From contig JANQWS010000087.1 in the NCBI GenBank assembly GCA_030729785.1, forward strand, positions 1 to 52,214: a DNA stretch of 52,214 bases, given 5' to 3'. Numbering within the stretch: the first letter of the stretch is position 1; each line of letters begins with the position of its first letter. Shown here piece after piece: positions 33,967 through 41,741 of this stretch. Position numbers and translations under genes: made by a program. The notes beneath the pieces were generated by a model that saw nothing but the letters and a program-made list of their open reading frames with translations, was not told the origin of the DNA and ran no database searches. Source of the DNA: Algoriphagus sp. GTDB taxonomy: Bacteria > Bacteroidota > Bacteroidia > Cytophagales > Cyclobacteriaceae.

Positions 33967-34788
33967 TTAGTCTACTCCTTTATTTTTGTAATAATATTCT
34001 GTTGCATGGCGAACAGAACCCTGGGTAAGGAGTAATTCATTTGCCAATTCGTAGGATACTCCTGTAGCCTCCATGATCATTTTGGTTCCTCGATCTACTA
34101 GCTTGGCATTAGAAAGCTGCATGTCTACCATCTTATTGCCTTTCACTCGTCCCAATTTGACCATCACTGCGGTAGAAATCATATTCAAGACCAGCTTTTG
34201 TGCCGTTCCTGATTTCATTCGTGTACTTCCCGTAACAAACTCTGGGCCTACCACCACCTCTAAGGGATGATCCACCTCCTTGCCTAATGGAGAATCAGGG
34301 TTACAAGAAATCCCCCCCGTAAGCAAGCCCATTTCTTTGGCCTTCCGAACACCTCCCAACACATAGGGAGTACTTCCAGAAGCAGCAATGCCTACCACCG
34401 TATCCAAAGTTGAAAACCCGTGGGCCTGTATGTCTTTCCATGCCTGCTCCATATCATCTTCAGCATGCTCCACCGCTTTTCGAATAGCTGAATCTCCCCC
34501 TGCAATAAGTCCGATGACCCAATCATGAGGTACACCGTAGGTAGGTGGACACTCAGAGGCATCCAAAATTCCCAAGCGTCCACTTGTACCGGCACCTATG
34601 TAAAATAGCCGTCCACCTTCACGCATTCTAGGCACAATAGCATCCACAAAGGCCGAAATTTGTTGCAATTTTTGCTGAACAGCCGGAGCTACCTGATGAT
34701 CCTCCACATTTATTTTTTCGACCAGCTCGAGGGCCGACATCTGCTCCAAATTATCGTAGCTAGAGCTACTCTCAGTTATTTTTTTCAT
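33967..34788 (-). CDS. murQ: N-acetylmuramic acid 6-phosphate etherase (MurQ)
   Basis: MurQ (273 aa) cleaves the lactyl ether of MurNAc-6-phosphate, giving GlcNAc-6-phosphate and D-lactate in cell-wall recycling. The SIS domain shows FYIGAGTSGRLGILDASECPPTYG, with Glu79 as the likely catalytic acid/base, and GLIAGGDSAIRKAVEHAEDD (Glu110 region). GIAASGSTPYVLGG is the second sugar-phosphate motif, and SGTAQKLVLNMIST is also conserved. It is about 25 residues shorter than E. coli MurQ (298 aa), as in other Bacteroidota. Its ATG overlaps the kinase stop (ATGA), so translation is coupled, and the substrate would come from that kinase. Confidence 0.95.
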   Translation of the reverse strand: MKKITESSSSYDNLEQMSALELVEKINVEDHQVAPAVQQKLQQISAFVDAIVPRMREGGRLFYIGAGTSGRLGILDASECPPTYGVPHDWVIGLIAGGDSAIRKAVEHAEDDMEQAWKDIQAHGFSTLDTVVGIAASGSTPYVLGGVRKAKEMGLLTGGISCNPDSPLGKEVDHPLEVVVGPEFVTGSTRMKSGTAQKLVLNMISTAVMVKLGRVKGNKMVDMQLSNAKLVDRGTKMIMEATGVSYELANELLLTQGSVRHATEYYYKNKGVD

Positions 34789-35627
34789 ACCATTTCTTGG
34801 TGGTAAAGGGTGAGTCCTGCAATTGGGCTTTCTAAAATCAGACCAACCTGCATTCCCCGATCTGTGGCTGCTTTACGGAGAATAGTAGCGTTGTAATAGG
34901 CAATAGAGCCTACAAAGTGAACTGGCTTGGATTTAAAATCGGGGTATTTGCAAACATGCTTGCTAAAGAATTTTTGAAATGCATCGTAATACAAGCCATA
35001 ACAATACGGATCTTCCTTGTGCTCAGTAATAAAACGACAAAAACTTGCTAGGTAGCGGTTGGGAAATGGCTTGCGATAGACCTGCTCTTGAATCCCATAT
35101 TGAGAAAGTTGAAAGTGGTCAATTGCAGCTTGGCGAATGGCCGCGGGCATTTCCTCATGTATGAAATCTTGTAAAAATTTCCTACCCACACCACTGCCTC
35201 CTCCTTCATCACCCAAAATATACCCTGCAGCTGGCCGAGAGGCAATTATATTTTCTCCATCGTAATCGCAGCTATTTGAACCAGTTCCTAAAATGCAAGC
35301 AATGCCAGCACGATGTCCACAGGTCGCTTTGGCTGCAGCCAAAAGATCATGGTCTATTTGAATTTCTGCAGTTGGGAAGATAGCACGCAGCGCTTGCGCT
35401 ACCTCCACCTTCTTTTCAGGAGCAGCACATCCCGCCCCATAATAAAAAATCTTTTCCACCTGATCGGAAAAATTCAATAAAAAATCCTGTTTCAACTGCG
35501 CTGTCATCTCTTCCACACTCAGGTAGTAGGGGTTGAACCCTATCCCTCGATACTGACTGATTTGGCCGTCTTTGTGGATTACCCGCCAATCGGTTTTACT
35601 TGATCCACTATCTGCTATTAAAATCAT
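34785..35627 (-). CDS. BadF/BadG-family amino-sugar kinase (MurK/NagK-like)
   Basis: This 280-aa kinase belongs to the BadF/BadG/BcrA/BcrD ATPase superfamily (acetate/sugar kinase fold), in which MurK of Clostridium phosphorylates MurNAc and GlcNAc. ATP-binding motifs are MILIADSGSSKTDWRVI at the start, IACILGTGSNSCDYDG in the middle and GYILGDEGGGSGVGRKFL. I use the ATG at 35627; the frame is open to a TTG at 35663, but that would lie deeper inside the upstream b5 gene. It overlaps that gene by 20 bp and murQ by 4 bp. With MurQ it would supply MurNAc-6-phosphate; this is inferred from context, and GlcNAc phosphorylation is the alternative. Confidence 0.87.
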   Translation of the reverse strand: MILIADSGSSKTDWRVIHKDGQISQYRGIGFNPYYLSVEEMTAQLKQDFLLNFSDQVEKIFYYGAGCAAPEKKVEVAQALRAIFPTAEIQIDHDLLAAAKATCGHRAGIACILGTGSNSCDYDGENIIASRPAAGYILGDEGGGSGVGRKFLQDFIHEEMPAAIRQAAIDHFQLSQYGIQEQVYRKPFPNRYLASFCRFITEHKEDPYCYGLYYDAFQKFFSKHVCKYPDFKSKPVHFVGSIAYYNATILRKAATDRGMQVGLILESPIAGLTLYHQEMV

Positions 35628-35856
35628 CTGGTTGAAGGTGGCCGATGGCCTCAAATTTTTCAAAAACTTTTTCGGTGTGTGGCGCGTCTTTCAGTTCATT
35701 AGTCAAATCCTGGCCCGCCCAATGTTCGTAGTGCTTTCCATTTTTCCAAAGCCTAGAAGAAGTCACGTCGTAGATAACTCCTTGAAAGGCCACCCATATT
35801 TCAGGCTTATCCTGACCATTTCGCAACGCTAGTTGTTGACGCGTATAGCAATGCAT
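35608..35856 (-). CDS. Cytochrome b5-like haem/steroid-binding domain protein
   Basis: This 82-aa single-domain protein resembles the predicted haem/steroid-binding family with a cytochrome b5 fold. Conserved features are the opening LALRNGQDKPEIWVAFQG, then VIYDVTSSRLWKNGKHYEHW, AGQDLTNELKDAPH and EKFEAIGHL. Candidate haem ligands are His42 or His45 and His60; His73 is in the GHL end. There is no membrane anchor or signal peptide. The ATG at 35856 shares its A with the TGA of the arginase-like gene (TGATG), a classical coupling junction; a TTG at 35859 also opens the frame. The end overlaps the kinase gene by 20 bp. Its link to amino-sugar salvage is unexplained. Confidence 0.85.
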   Translation of the reverse strand: MHCYTRQQLALRNGQDKPEIWVAFQGVIYDVTSSRLWKNGKHYEHWAGQDLTNELKDAPHTEKVFEKFEAIGHLQPDDFNSR

Positions 35857-37007
35857 CAATAGAGCTTGATTTGTGCAGTTACCCAGCGTTCTGGAATTTC
35901 TCCTTGCTGTGCTTGTTGGTAGTCTGAATAGCTACAAGGAACAATACTTACCCGCTCAAACCGACTTGCATCCTGGTAGGGAATTTCCATCCACCATTTT
36001 CCACTTCGCTTACTCTTGTAAAATACCAAGGTATTGGGCTTTGAATCCATGGAAACTGTATATTTCAGGTAGGCAGCACTCTTGAAGGATAAGGAATCTT
36101 TTCTACTATAAAAACCTTCTATAAAGTACCAGATCATGACCGCTGCCACCTGTGCAGTTTTATTATGGGTGTCGTCAAAATAGGGGTCATAACCGTAGAT
36201 CCCAAAGGAACTTAGCTTTTCATTTGCTCCCGCAAACCAACAAATCTGACTTGCTTCATCTCCCGTCAATCCAAATGGCTGCGCATCCACAGCTCCAGGA
36301 GCTACAGAAGACTGAATTGCACTCAAATCAAAGCTGACTAAGTCTGCATCGCGAACCAAAGGCTCTACTTCCTGAAACTTATCTCGAAGCTGGCCTAGCC
36401 GTTTAGCTTCAAAATAAAGCTTCTCCAATGCGCTCAATAAAGAAGGATCCACTAGAAAACTCTGGTACCCCAAATGGGTGGAAGAAAATAAGAAATTAGG
36501 CTGATGCAGCACGATCTCTTGGGTATGTCGGTCACTTTCTGGCCCTGTTTCTTCCATATCAATTTTGGAATCCACTGTGAGTAGCGTAACCAGCTTTTTC
36601 AATTTCTGGTAGGAAAGATATTGCCCATAATCTAGATCGTGGGAACCCCCAAAAAAGATTGGCAAAATCTGTTGCCGCATCAGGTGCTCCCCTACCTGTC
36701 GAATATTTTGGTAGGTATCGTTCAGGCTATCACCAGAAATAAGATCCCCTAAATCTGCCACTTGGTAAGGAATTGCCCCTCTTTTGAGTTGGTAAAACTT
36801 TTCTCGAATCTCAGAACTAGCACGACCAATGCTTCCAGCATGCTTGGCTCCTCGGCTTTCCTTCAAGCCAACAAGTGCCAATTGAATACCGTTGAGGTCT
36901 GGAAAGCCCTGGTAATGCATGGAAATCTGCTTAAAAATTGAATTTTCGGGATAGCCTTTTTCTACAATAGCAGATTCCACAGGCTCAAAAAAAGAAGAAA
37001 TAGTCAT
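35856..37007 (-). CDS. Arginase/formiminoglutamase-fold protein with incomplete metal site
   Basis: This 383-aa protein has the ureohydrolase fold of arginase and formiminoglutamase: LALVGLKESRGAKHAGS, FFGGSHDLDYGQYLSY (about 118-134), TVDSKIDMEE (about 144-153), FSSTHLGYQS and SFDLSAIQSSVAPG (about 225-238). Of the six canonical Mn ligands, His123, Asp146, Asp150 and Asp227 are kept, but the central His of DxHxD is Lys148 and the second Asp of the DxD pair is Ser229. Activity on the usual guanidino substrates is therefore doubtful. The extra C-terminal 90 residues (WWMEIPYQD) are not typical of arginase. It heads an overlapping operon with the b5-like gene. No promoter was seen in the 81-bp gap upstream. 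Confidence 0.82.
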   Translation of the reverse strand: MTISSFFEPVESAIVEKGYPENSIFKQISMHYQGFPDLNGIQLALVGLKESRGAKHAGSIGRASSEIREKFYQLKRGAIPYQVADLGDLISGDSLNDTYQNIRQVGEHLMRQQILPIFFGGSHDLDYGQYLSYQKLKKLVTLLTVDSKIDMEETGPESDRHTQEIVLHQPNFLFSSTHLGYQSFLVDPSLLSALEKLYFEAKRLGQLRDKFQEVEPLVRDADLVSFDLSAIQSSVAPGAVDAQPFGLTGDEASQICWFAGANEKLSSFGIYGYDPYFDDTHNKTAQVAAVMIWYFIEGFYSRKDSLSFKSAAYLKYTVSMDSKPNTLVFYKSKRSGKWWMEIPYQDASRFERVSIVPCSYSDYQQAQQGEIPERWVTAQIKLY

Positions 37008-37050
37008 GGAAAGTCTTTAGGTGTTTAAAACTAATCAAAAATGATACCTA

Positions 37051-37078
37051 AAAAAAAATCCTGCTGTTGCAGGATTTT
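37051..37078 (-). terminator. Intrinsic terminator after nqrF
   Basis: Read on the minus strand, AAAATCCTGC-AACA-GCAGGATTTT forms a 10-bp perfect stem (arms 37078-37069 and 37064-37055) followed by a T-run (37058-37051). It begins 10 bp after the nqrF stop and separates nqrF from the arginase-like gene. Confidence 0.9.
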
Positions 37079-37088
37079 ATGTTGTGAT

Positions 37089-38393
37089 TTAACCACCAAA
37101 ATCGTCAAATCGAATGTTTTCTTTAGGGATTCCCAAATCATCAAGCAACTTGAGTACCGCAGCGTTCATCAACGGAGGACCACATAGGTAATATTCTACC
37201 TCATCTGGCTCTGGATGGCTTTTCAAATAGTTTTCAAACAATACCTGGTGAATGAATCCAACATACCCATCTGCCTCCCGATCTTCCAAGGAAGTTTTAA
37301 TTTTCCAATTGTCTTCTGGCAGTGGCTCAGAGAGTCCAATGTGGAAATTGAAATTCGGAAAATCCTTTTCAATGGCACGGAAATGAGGGGTATAAAACAA
37401 CTCTTTTTTGGAGCGACCCCCATACCAATAGGAAACTTTACGCTGCGTTTTTTCGGTATGGAATAAGTGAAAAATTTGTGCTCTTAATGGAGCCATACCT
37501 GCGCCCCCACCAATATAAATCATCTCTCTCTGGGTTGGATTGATATGGAACTCTCCATAAGGTCCAGAAATGGTAACTTTATCTCCTGGTTTTCTACCAA
37601 ACACGTAGGAAGAACACACTCCTGGATTGACATCCATCCAACGGTTGTTAGCTCTGTCCCAAGGTGGAGTAGCGATTCGAATGGTCAACATCACAATATT
37701 GCCTTCAGCAGGGTGGTTGGCCATGGAATAGGCACGGAATAGCGGCTCGTCGTTTTTCATCACCAAGCTCCACAAACCAAACTTATCCCAATCACTCTTG
37801 TACACATCCACAGGATGTCCCAATTCGGGATGTGGAGTAATGTCCATGTCCTTGAAGTTGACTGTGATGGCAGGAACGTCCACCTGGATGTATCCTCCTG
37901 CCTCAAAATGAAGTGTCTCTCCCTCAGGAAGTTTAACTTTAAATTCTTTGATAAACGTAGACACGTTGTAATTGGAAATGACTTCACACTCCCACTTTTT
38001 AATTCCAAAAATCTCCTCAGGAACACGAATTTTCATGTCCTGTTTCACCTTCACCTGACAAGCTAAACGAACGTGTCCTTGCTGCTCAGCACGGCTGAGA
38101 TGGCCTACCTCGGTTGGCAATACATCTCCCCCACCATCATCAACGATGCATTTACACATCGCACAAGTTCCTCCTCCACCGCAGGCAGATGGGAGAAATA
38201 TTTTTTGATTGCCAAGAGTAGATAACAAACTTGAGCCCGCAGAAGCGACAATAGGGTTGCTTTCATCCCCGTTGATGATGATCTTAACGTCTCCGGAATT
38301 GACCAATTTGGACTGGGCAAATAGAAGAATAAATACCAGCAACAAGATAATTGCGGTGAATGCTACAATGGAAGTAATAATTACAGAACCCAT
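37089..38393 (-). CDS. nqrF: NqrF, Na+-translocating NADH:quinone reductase subunit F
   Basis: NqrF (434 aa) is the NADH-oxidising entry subunit of the sodium-pumping respiratory complex. An N-terminal membrane helix (about 5-27) precedes a ferredoxin-like domain with cysteines 71, 77, 80 and 112 ([13 protein letters not shown], then LACQVKV) for the 2Fe-2S cluster. The FAD-binding domain has FRAYSMAN, and the NADH domain has [14 protein letters not shown] and [11 protein letters not shown]. The length matches bacterial NqrF. No other nqr gene is present: accD lies upstream after 135 bp and a terminator follows, so it is transcribed alone here. Confidence 0.96.
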   Translation of the reverse strand: MGSVIITSIVAFTAIILLLVFILLFAQSKLVNSGDVKIIINGDESNPIVASAGSSLLSTLGNQKIFLPSACGGGGTCAMCKCIVDDGGGDVLPTEVGHLSRAEQQGHVRLACQVKVKQDMKIRVPEEIFGIKKWECEVISNYNVSTFIKEFKVKLPEGETLHFEAGGYIQVDVPAITVNFKDMDITPHPELGHPVDVYKSDWDKFGLWSLVMKNDEPLFRAYSMANHPAEGNIVMLTIRIATPPWDRANNRWMDVNPGVCSSYVFGRKPGDKVTISGPYGEFHINPTQREMIYIGGGAGMAPLRAQIFHLFHTEKTQRKVSYWYGGRSKKELFYTPHFRAIEKDFPNFNFHIGLSEPLPEDNWKIKTSLEDREADGYVGFIHQVLFENYLKSHPEPDEVEYYLCGPPLMNAAVLKLLDDLGIPKENIRFDDFGG

Positions 38394-38441
38394 GAACTCT
38401 TATTTTTTCTTTTTTGAAGGAAAACCCCGTTTTTGGGAGCA

Positions 38442-38475
38442 CAAATATATTTATTAATCAGGAATGCACGCCAAA
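38442..38475 (-). promoter_or_regulatory. Promoter of nqrF
   Basis: Minus strand: TTTG (38475-38472), a 22-bp spacer, TATATTTG (38449-38442), 49 bp before the nqrF ATG. The spacer is at the long end of the usual range. It supports nqrF being transcribed independently of accD. Confidence 0.55.
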
Positions 38476-38528
38476 AATAATGGCAAATTTGGAAGAGATT
38501 TCTGACTTCTTTCGAGTAGTTAAACTGA

Positions 38529-39371
38529 TTAATTCTTCAATAGGTTTAGTAAAGTACTCAACTTTACTTTCAACTGTCTTCTATCGACAATGAAATCCAA
38601 AAATCCATGTTCCAACACAAATTCTGAGCTTTGAAAACCCTTCGGTAAATCCTTGCCGATGGTTTCACGAATGACTCGAGGACCAGCAAATCCAATCAAT
38701 GCTCCAGGTTCGGCGATGTTGAAATCCCCCAACATCGCAAAAGATGCCGTGACACCACCTGTAGTGGGATCAGTAAGTAAGGAAATATAGGGAATCCCCG
38801 CTTTTTCCAATAAGGCCAATTTGGCCGAAGTCTTAGCCATTTGCATCAAAGAAAACCCTGCTTCCATCATCCGAGCACCCCCAGATTTGGAAATCATCAA
38901 AAATGGAATTTTGTGTTTCAAGGAATGATCTACCGCTCTCGCAATTTTTTCACCTACCACAGATCCCATTGATCCACCAATAAAATTAAAGTCCATGCAG
39001 GCAATGACTAACTCCTGCCCATTCAATTTGCCATAAGCTGTCCTTACCGCATCGTTCAATTCGGATTTGGTAATAGTCGCCTCAATTCGAGAGGAATACG
39101 ATTTGGTATCAACAAATTTTAAAGGATCCCCAGATTTCATCCCTTCGTCTAACTCTGTAAAAACATTGTTGTCAAAAAGAATTTCAAAATATTCCTTAGA
39201 ACCAATTTTTACATGAAAATCATCGTTAGGGCAGACATAGGCATTACTTTTTAATTCTCGGGTGTGGACAATCGTTCCATTAGGAGTCTTAAACCACAAC
39301 CCATCCGGCGCATCTTTTTTCTCCGCAGTGGAAGTCTTGATGCCCTTGTCAGTTCTCTTAAACCAAGCCAT
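38529..39371 (-). CDS. accD: Acetyl-CoA carboxylase carboxyltransferase subunit beta
   Basis: AccD (280 aa) pairs with AccA to transfer carboxyl from biotin to acetyl-CoA, the first step of fatty acid synthesis. The crotonase-like core is standard: [63 protein letters not shown] and [13 protein letters not shown] with [16 protein letters not shown]. The N-terminal zinc ribbon that E. coli forms from four cysteines is dismantled: the positions here hold Thr29, Gly32, Cys47 and Asp50. The shared context WFKRTDKGI before it shows that the region is present, only without ligands. accA is not in the window. A -7 element lies 35 bp upstream. Confidence 0.95.
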   Translation of the reverse strand: MAWFKRTDKGIKTSTAEKKDAPDGLWFKTPNGTIVHTRELKSNAYVCPNDDFHVKIGSKEYFEILFDNNVFTELDEGMKSGDPLKFVDTKSYSSRIEATITKSELNDAVRTAYGKLNGQELVIACMDFNFIGGSMGSVVGEKIARAVDHSLKHKIPFLMISKSGGARMMEAGFSLMQMAKTSAKLALLEKAGIPYISLLTDPTTGGVTASFAMLGDFNIAEPGALIGFAGPRVIRETIGKDLPKGFQSSEFVLEHGFLDFIVDRRQLKVKLSTLLNLLKN

Positions 39372-39405
39372 ACTTATTTTGATTGTTCTAACGCCTCAAA
39401 GGTGA

Positions 39406-39413
39406 CAAATTTA
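39406..39413 (-). promoter_or_regulatory. Putative -7 element for accD
   Basis: The minus strand reads TAAATTTG, an exact TAnnTTTG match, 35 bp upstream of the accD ATG. No TTG lies at -33. The divergent cstA has only near-matches (e.g. TATCTTTT) close to its start. Confidence 0.4.
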
Positions 39414-39562
39414 GTTTGAAACTCTCGTAATTAAAATTTTCTTCTCCATCTCTACAGCAAACCTAGGCATGCACCCTGAAAATCCTTTTTTTCTAGGGTA
39501 TAATTTTTAGTACTTTCAATGCAATTTAAACCCAGCAACTTGACCTAAAAAGTATCTTTTCT

Positions 39563-41197
39563 ATGTCTCTTTCCCTACTCTTGCTCATCTCAGCGGTAAT
39601 TCTTTTTCTGGCTTACCGAATCTATGGCAACTTTGTCTACAAAAAATTTGGGTTAAGTGACACCCGCAAGGCCCCTTCCCATACCCATCGAGATGGGATC
39701 GATTACGAGCCCAGTAAACCAATTGTCGTATTAGGGCATCATTTTGCTTCTATTGCTGGTGCTGGACCCATAGTAGGTCCAATTATAGCCGTCACTTTTG
39801 GTTGGATTCCAGCGGTAATCTGGATTTTGGTAGGGGGGATTTTCTTTGGCGCGGTCCACGATTTAGGAAGTATGGCTGCTTCGCTTCGTACAGAAGGCAA
39901 ATCAATTGGAGTAATTATTCGAAACCAAATTGGAGCCAAGGGGAAGCAATTATTTGTGATTTTCAGCTTCTCAACCCTGATCCTTGTGATCGGCGTCTTC
40001 GCAGATATCATCGCCAAAACATTCGTTGCTAATCCAGGAGTAGCATCTGCATCACTATTATTTATCTTTTTGGCAGTGGCTTTTGGCTTCGTTAATCGTA
40101 GGGTAGGTAACAAAACCATCTCCTTCATCGCAATTACGGTGGTGGGCGTAGTTTTAATGTATTATTTCGTGTATTTAGGAACACAAATACCCTTGATTCT
40201 CGATTACCAAATCTGGGTAGGGGTACTTTTGATTTATGCTTTCATTGCCTCAGTCACCCCTGTTGCCTTATTGCTGCAGCCTAGAGACTATTTGAATAGT
40301 TACCTACTCTACGGCATGATGATCGCTGCCGTAGCCGGAGTTATCGTTGCCGATCCACAAATCCAGATGAGTACCGAAGTCATGCCTTCCTCGGAAAGCC
40401 TAGGGTATGTCTTCCCAGTTTTGTTTGTAACCATCGCTTGCGGGGCAATCTCAGGGTTTCATTCCTTGGTTGCCTCAGGTACTACCTCCAAACAATTGGA
40501 CAAGGAAAGCGATGCCAAAATTGTGGGATTTGGAGGGATGCTTATTGAGTCTTTCCTCGCCATTATCGCTGTTGGAGCAGTAGTGATCCTTTCGCGTCAA
40601 GAGTATACAGATCGGTTGACCATTGAAGGCCCTGTTGCCTTATTTTCTACTGGCTTAGGAGGAATGATTGCAAGTCTAGGACTTTCGGAAACCTTTGCAA
40701 TTGGGTTTGTCGCCTTGACCGTCTCGGCTTTTGCACTAACTACCCTAGACACATGTACTCGTCTCGCACGATTTACCCTTCAGGAATATTTCGAGGATAT
40801 GCCACAACCTGCCGCTCAGGCCTTGGCTAAAAACCGATACCTGTCAACTTTAATTGTGGTAATTCTTTCCATACTTTTACTTGCTTCTGGAGAATTTTCA
40901 AAGCTATGGCCCATATTTGGGTCTGCCAACCAGCTGTTAGCTGCTCTTGCCTTGCTCACTATTGGTGTATGGTTGATCAAAAAGAACATCTCTGCGACTT
41001 TTGTGACCATCCCGATGTTCTTCATGTTTACGGTCACGCTTGCCTCTTTGGGTCTATTTGCTTGGAAAAACTACCAGGAAGCCGGCTATGTGCTGGCGGG
41101 AATCGCTGCCTTGCTATTTGTATTGGCCATTGCCTTGATTGTATTGGCTGTTCAAAGCCTAAAAAAAGAGGTCAAAGCATCTGAGCAGACACTTTGA
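39563..41197 (+). CDS. cstA: CstA-family carbon starvation/peptide or pyruvate transporter
   Basis: This 544-aa polytopic protein belongs to the CstA family, whose members import peptides or pyruvate under carbon limitation. The family opening is complete: YRIYGNFVYKKFGL, then HRDGIDYEPSKPIVVLGHHF and ASIAGAGPIVGPIIA, followed by GGIFFGAVHDLGSM and ACGAISGFHSLVASGTTSKQL. About fourteen hydrophobic segments are present. It is shorter than E. coli CstA (701 aa), lacking part of the C-terminal region, as in many Bacteroidota members. It stands alone between accD (divergent) and its own terminator. No associated two-component system is nearby. Confidence 0.9.
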   Translation: MSLSLLLLISAVILFLAYRIYGNFVYKKFGLSDTRKAPSHTHRDGIDYEPSKPIVVLGHHFASIAGAGPIVGPIIAVTFGWIPAVIWILVGGIFFGAVHDLGSMAASLRTEGKSIGVIIRNQIGAKGKQLFVIFSFSTLILVIGVFADIIAKTFVANPGVASASLLFIFLAVAFGFVNRRVGNKTISFIAITVVGVVLMYYFVYLGTQIPLILDYQIWVGVLLIYAFIASVTPVALLLQPRDYLNSYLLYGMMIAAVAGVIVADPQIQMSTEVMPSSESLGYVFPVLFVTIACGAISGFHSLVASGTTSKQLDKESDAKIVGFGGMLIESFLAIIAVGAVVILSRQEYTDRLTIEGPVALFSTGLGGMIASLGLSETFAIGFVALTVSAFALTTLDTCTRLARFTLQEYFEDMPQPAAQALAKNRYLSTLIVVILSILLLASGEFSKLWPIFGSANQLLAALALLTIGVWLIKKNISATFVTIPMFFMFTVTLASLGLFAWKNYQEAGYVLAGIAALLFVLAIALIVLAVQSLKKEVKASEQTL

Positions 41198-41213
41198 CCT
41201 TCTTTCCCTCTTT
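41169..41213 (+). terminator. Intrinsic terminator overlapping the cstA stop codon
   Basis: AGGTCAAAG (41169-41177) pairs perfectly with CTTTGACCT (41192-41200); the loop is 14 nt, the stop codon TGA lies inside the 3' arm, and a pyrimidine-rich tract (TCTTTCCCTCTTT) follows. The T-tract is interrupted, so strength is uncertain. Confidence 0.7.
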
Positions 41214-41480
41214 ACTCTTTCAGGTTAAATGGAGAAGCAGCAATTGGTTTTGGTATACGCCAAACAAGTCCAAAATTGAAAGGTGGTGTGAAGTAGCGGC
41301 ATCAAAAAGCATAAAACTAATTGGGATTTTAATAAATCTGAGTAACTGTTTTTTCTCTAGGAAAAAAATACACTCTGAAGTTCGATAAGGTGAGCTTTGT
41401 CTGTGAGCAGTCGCTCTTTAAAAATTTACCTACTTATTCAAAAGCATCTAAAACTACTGGCGAGAATGTGGCTAATCACA
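41201..41480. other. Intergenic stretch with no gene seen
   Basis: About 280 bp between the cstA terminator and a small convergent membrane-protein gene. I see no conserved protein, RNA structure or repeat; a 64-codon frame at 41194-41388 starts with TTG inside the cstA terminator and has no recognisable content. No Bacteroidota promoter element is evident on either strand. Confidence 0.5.
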
Positions 41481-41678
41481 TCAATCACCAAGGTGACTCA
41501 ATAAACAACTCAAACCCAAAAAAATAAGTGTGGCAAGGCCATACACTTGAATAACCTTGAGTCGGTTAAAGCGATCCAAAAACCAGAGAACAAGCACCGG
41601 ACGAATCAGGCCTAGGACCATAAGGAATCCGGATCCGAGCGCCAATCCAAAGGCGAGCAAATGAAGTACTTCCAACAT
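41481..41678 (-). CDS. Small two-helix membrane protein of unknown function
   Basis: This 65-aa protein has two hydrophobic segments (about 3-32, LHLLAFGLALGSGFLMVLG and a following stretch; about 44-62, VYGLATLIFLGLSCLL) joined by a basic turn (DRFNRLK). I do not recognise a family. The composition and ATG start at 41678 make it a plausible real gene rather than chance, and it is on the infB strand, but an infB terminator (41690-41720) separates it from that operon. The gap from that terminator to the ATG is only 12 bp, so its expression is unclear. Confidence 0.55.
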   Translation of the reverse strand: MLEVLHLLAFGLALGSGFLMVLGLIRPVLVLWFLDRFNRLKVIQVYGLATLIFLGLSCLLSHLGD

Positions 41679-41689
41679 GTCCTAAAACT

Positions 41690-41720
41690 AAAAAAAGGAA
41701 CAGCAAATGCCATTCCTTTT
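41690..41720 (-). terminator. Intrinsic terminator after infB
   Basis: On the minus strand an 8-bp stem (AAAAGGAA / TTCCTTTT, arms 41720-41713 and 41700-41693) plus an inner GCA/TGC pair is followed by a T-run (41696-41690). It lies 22 bp past the infB stop. Confidence 0.85.
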
Positions 41721-41741
41721 ATTTTTTATACTTAGAGTGAT

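Noticed and set aside
38453..38533. 9-bp inverted repeat ATTAATCAG / CTGATTAAT around the accD-nqrF gap
   Set aside because: Arms are 63 bp apart, AT-rich and overlap the nqrF promoter and accD end; likely chance.
41194..41388. 64-codon frame after cstA
   Set aside because: Begins with TTG inside the cstA terminator stem and lacks conserved or hydrophobic features.
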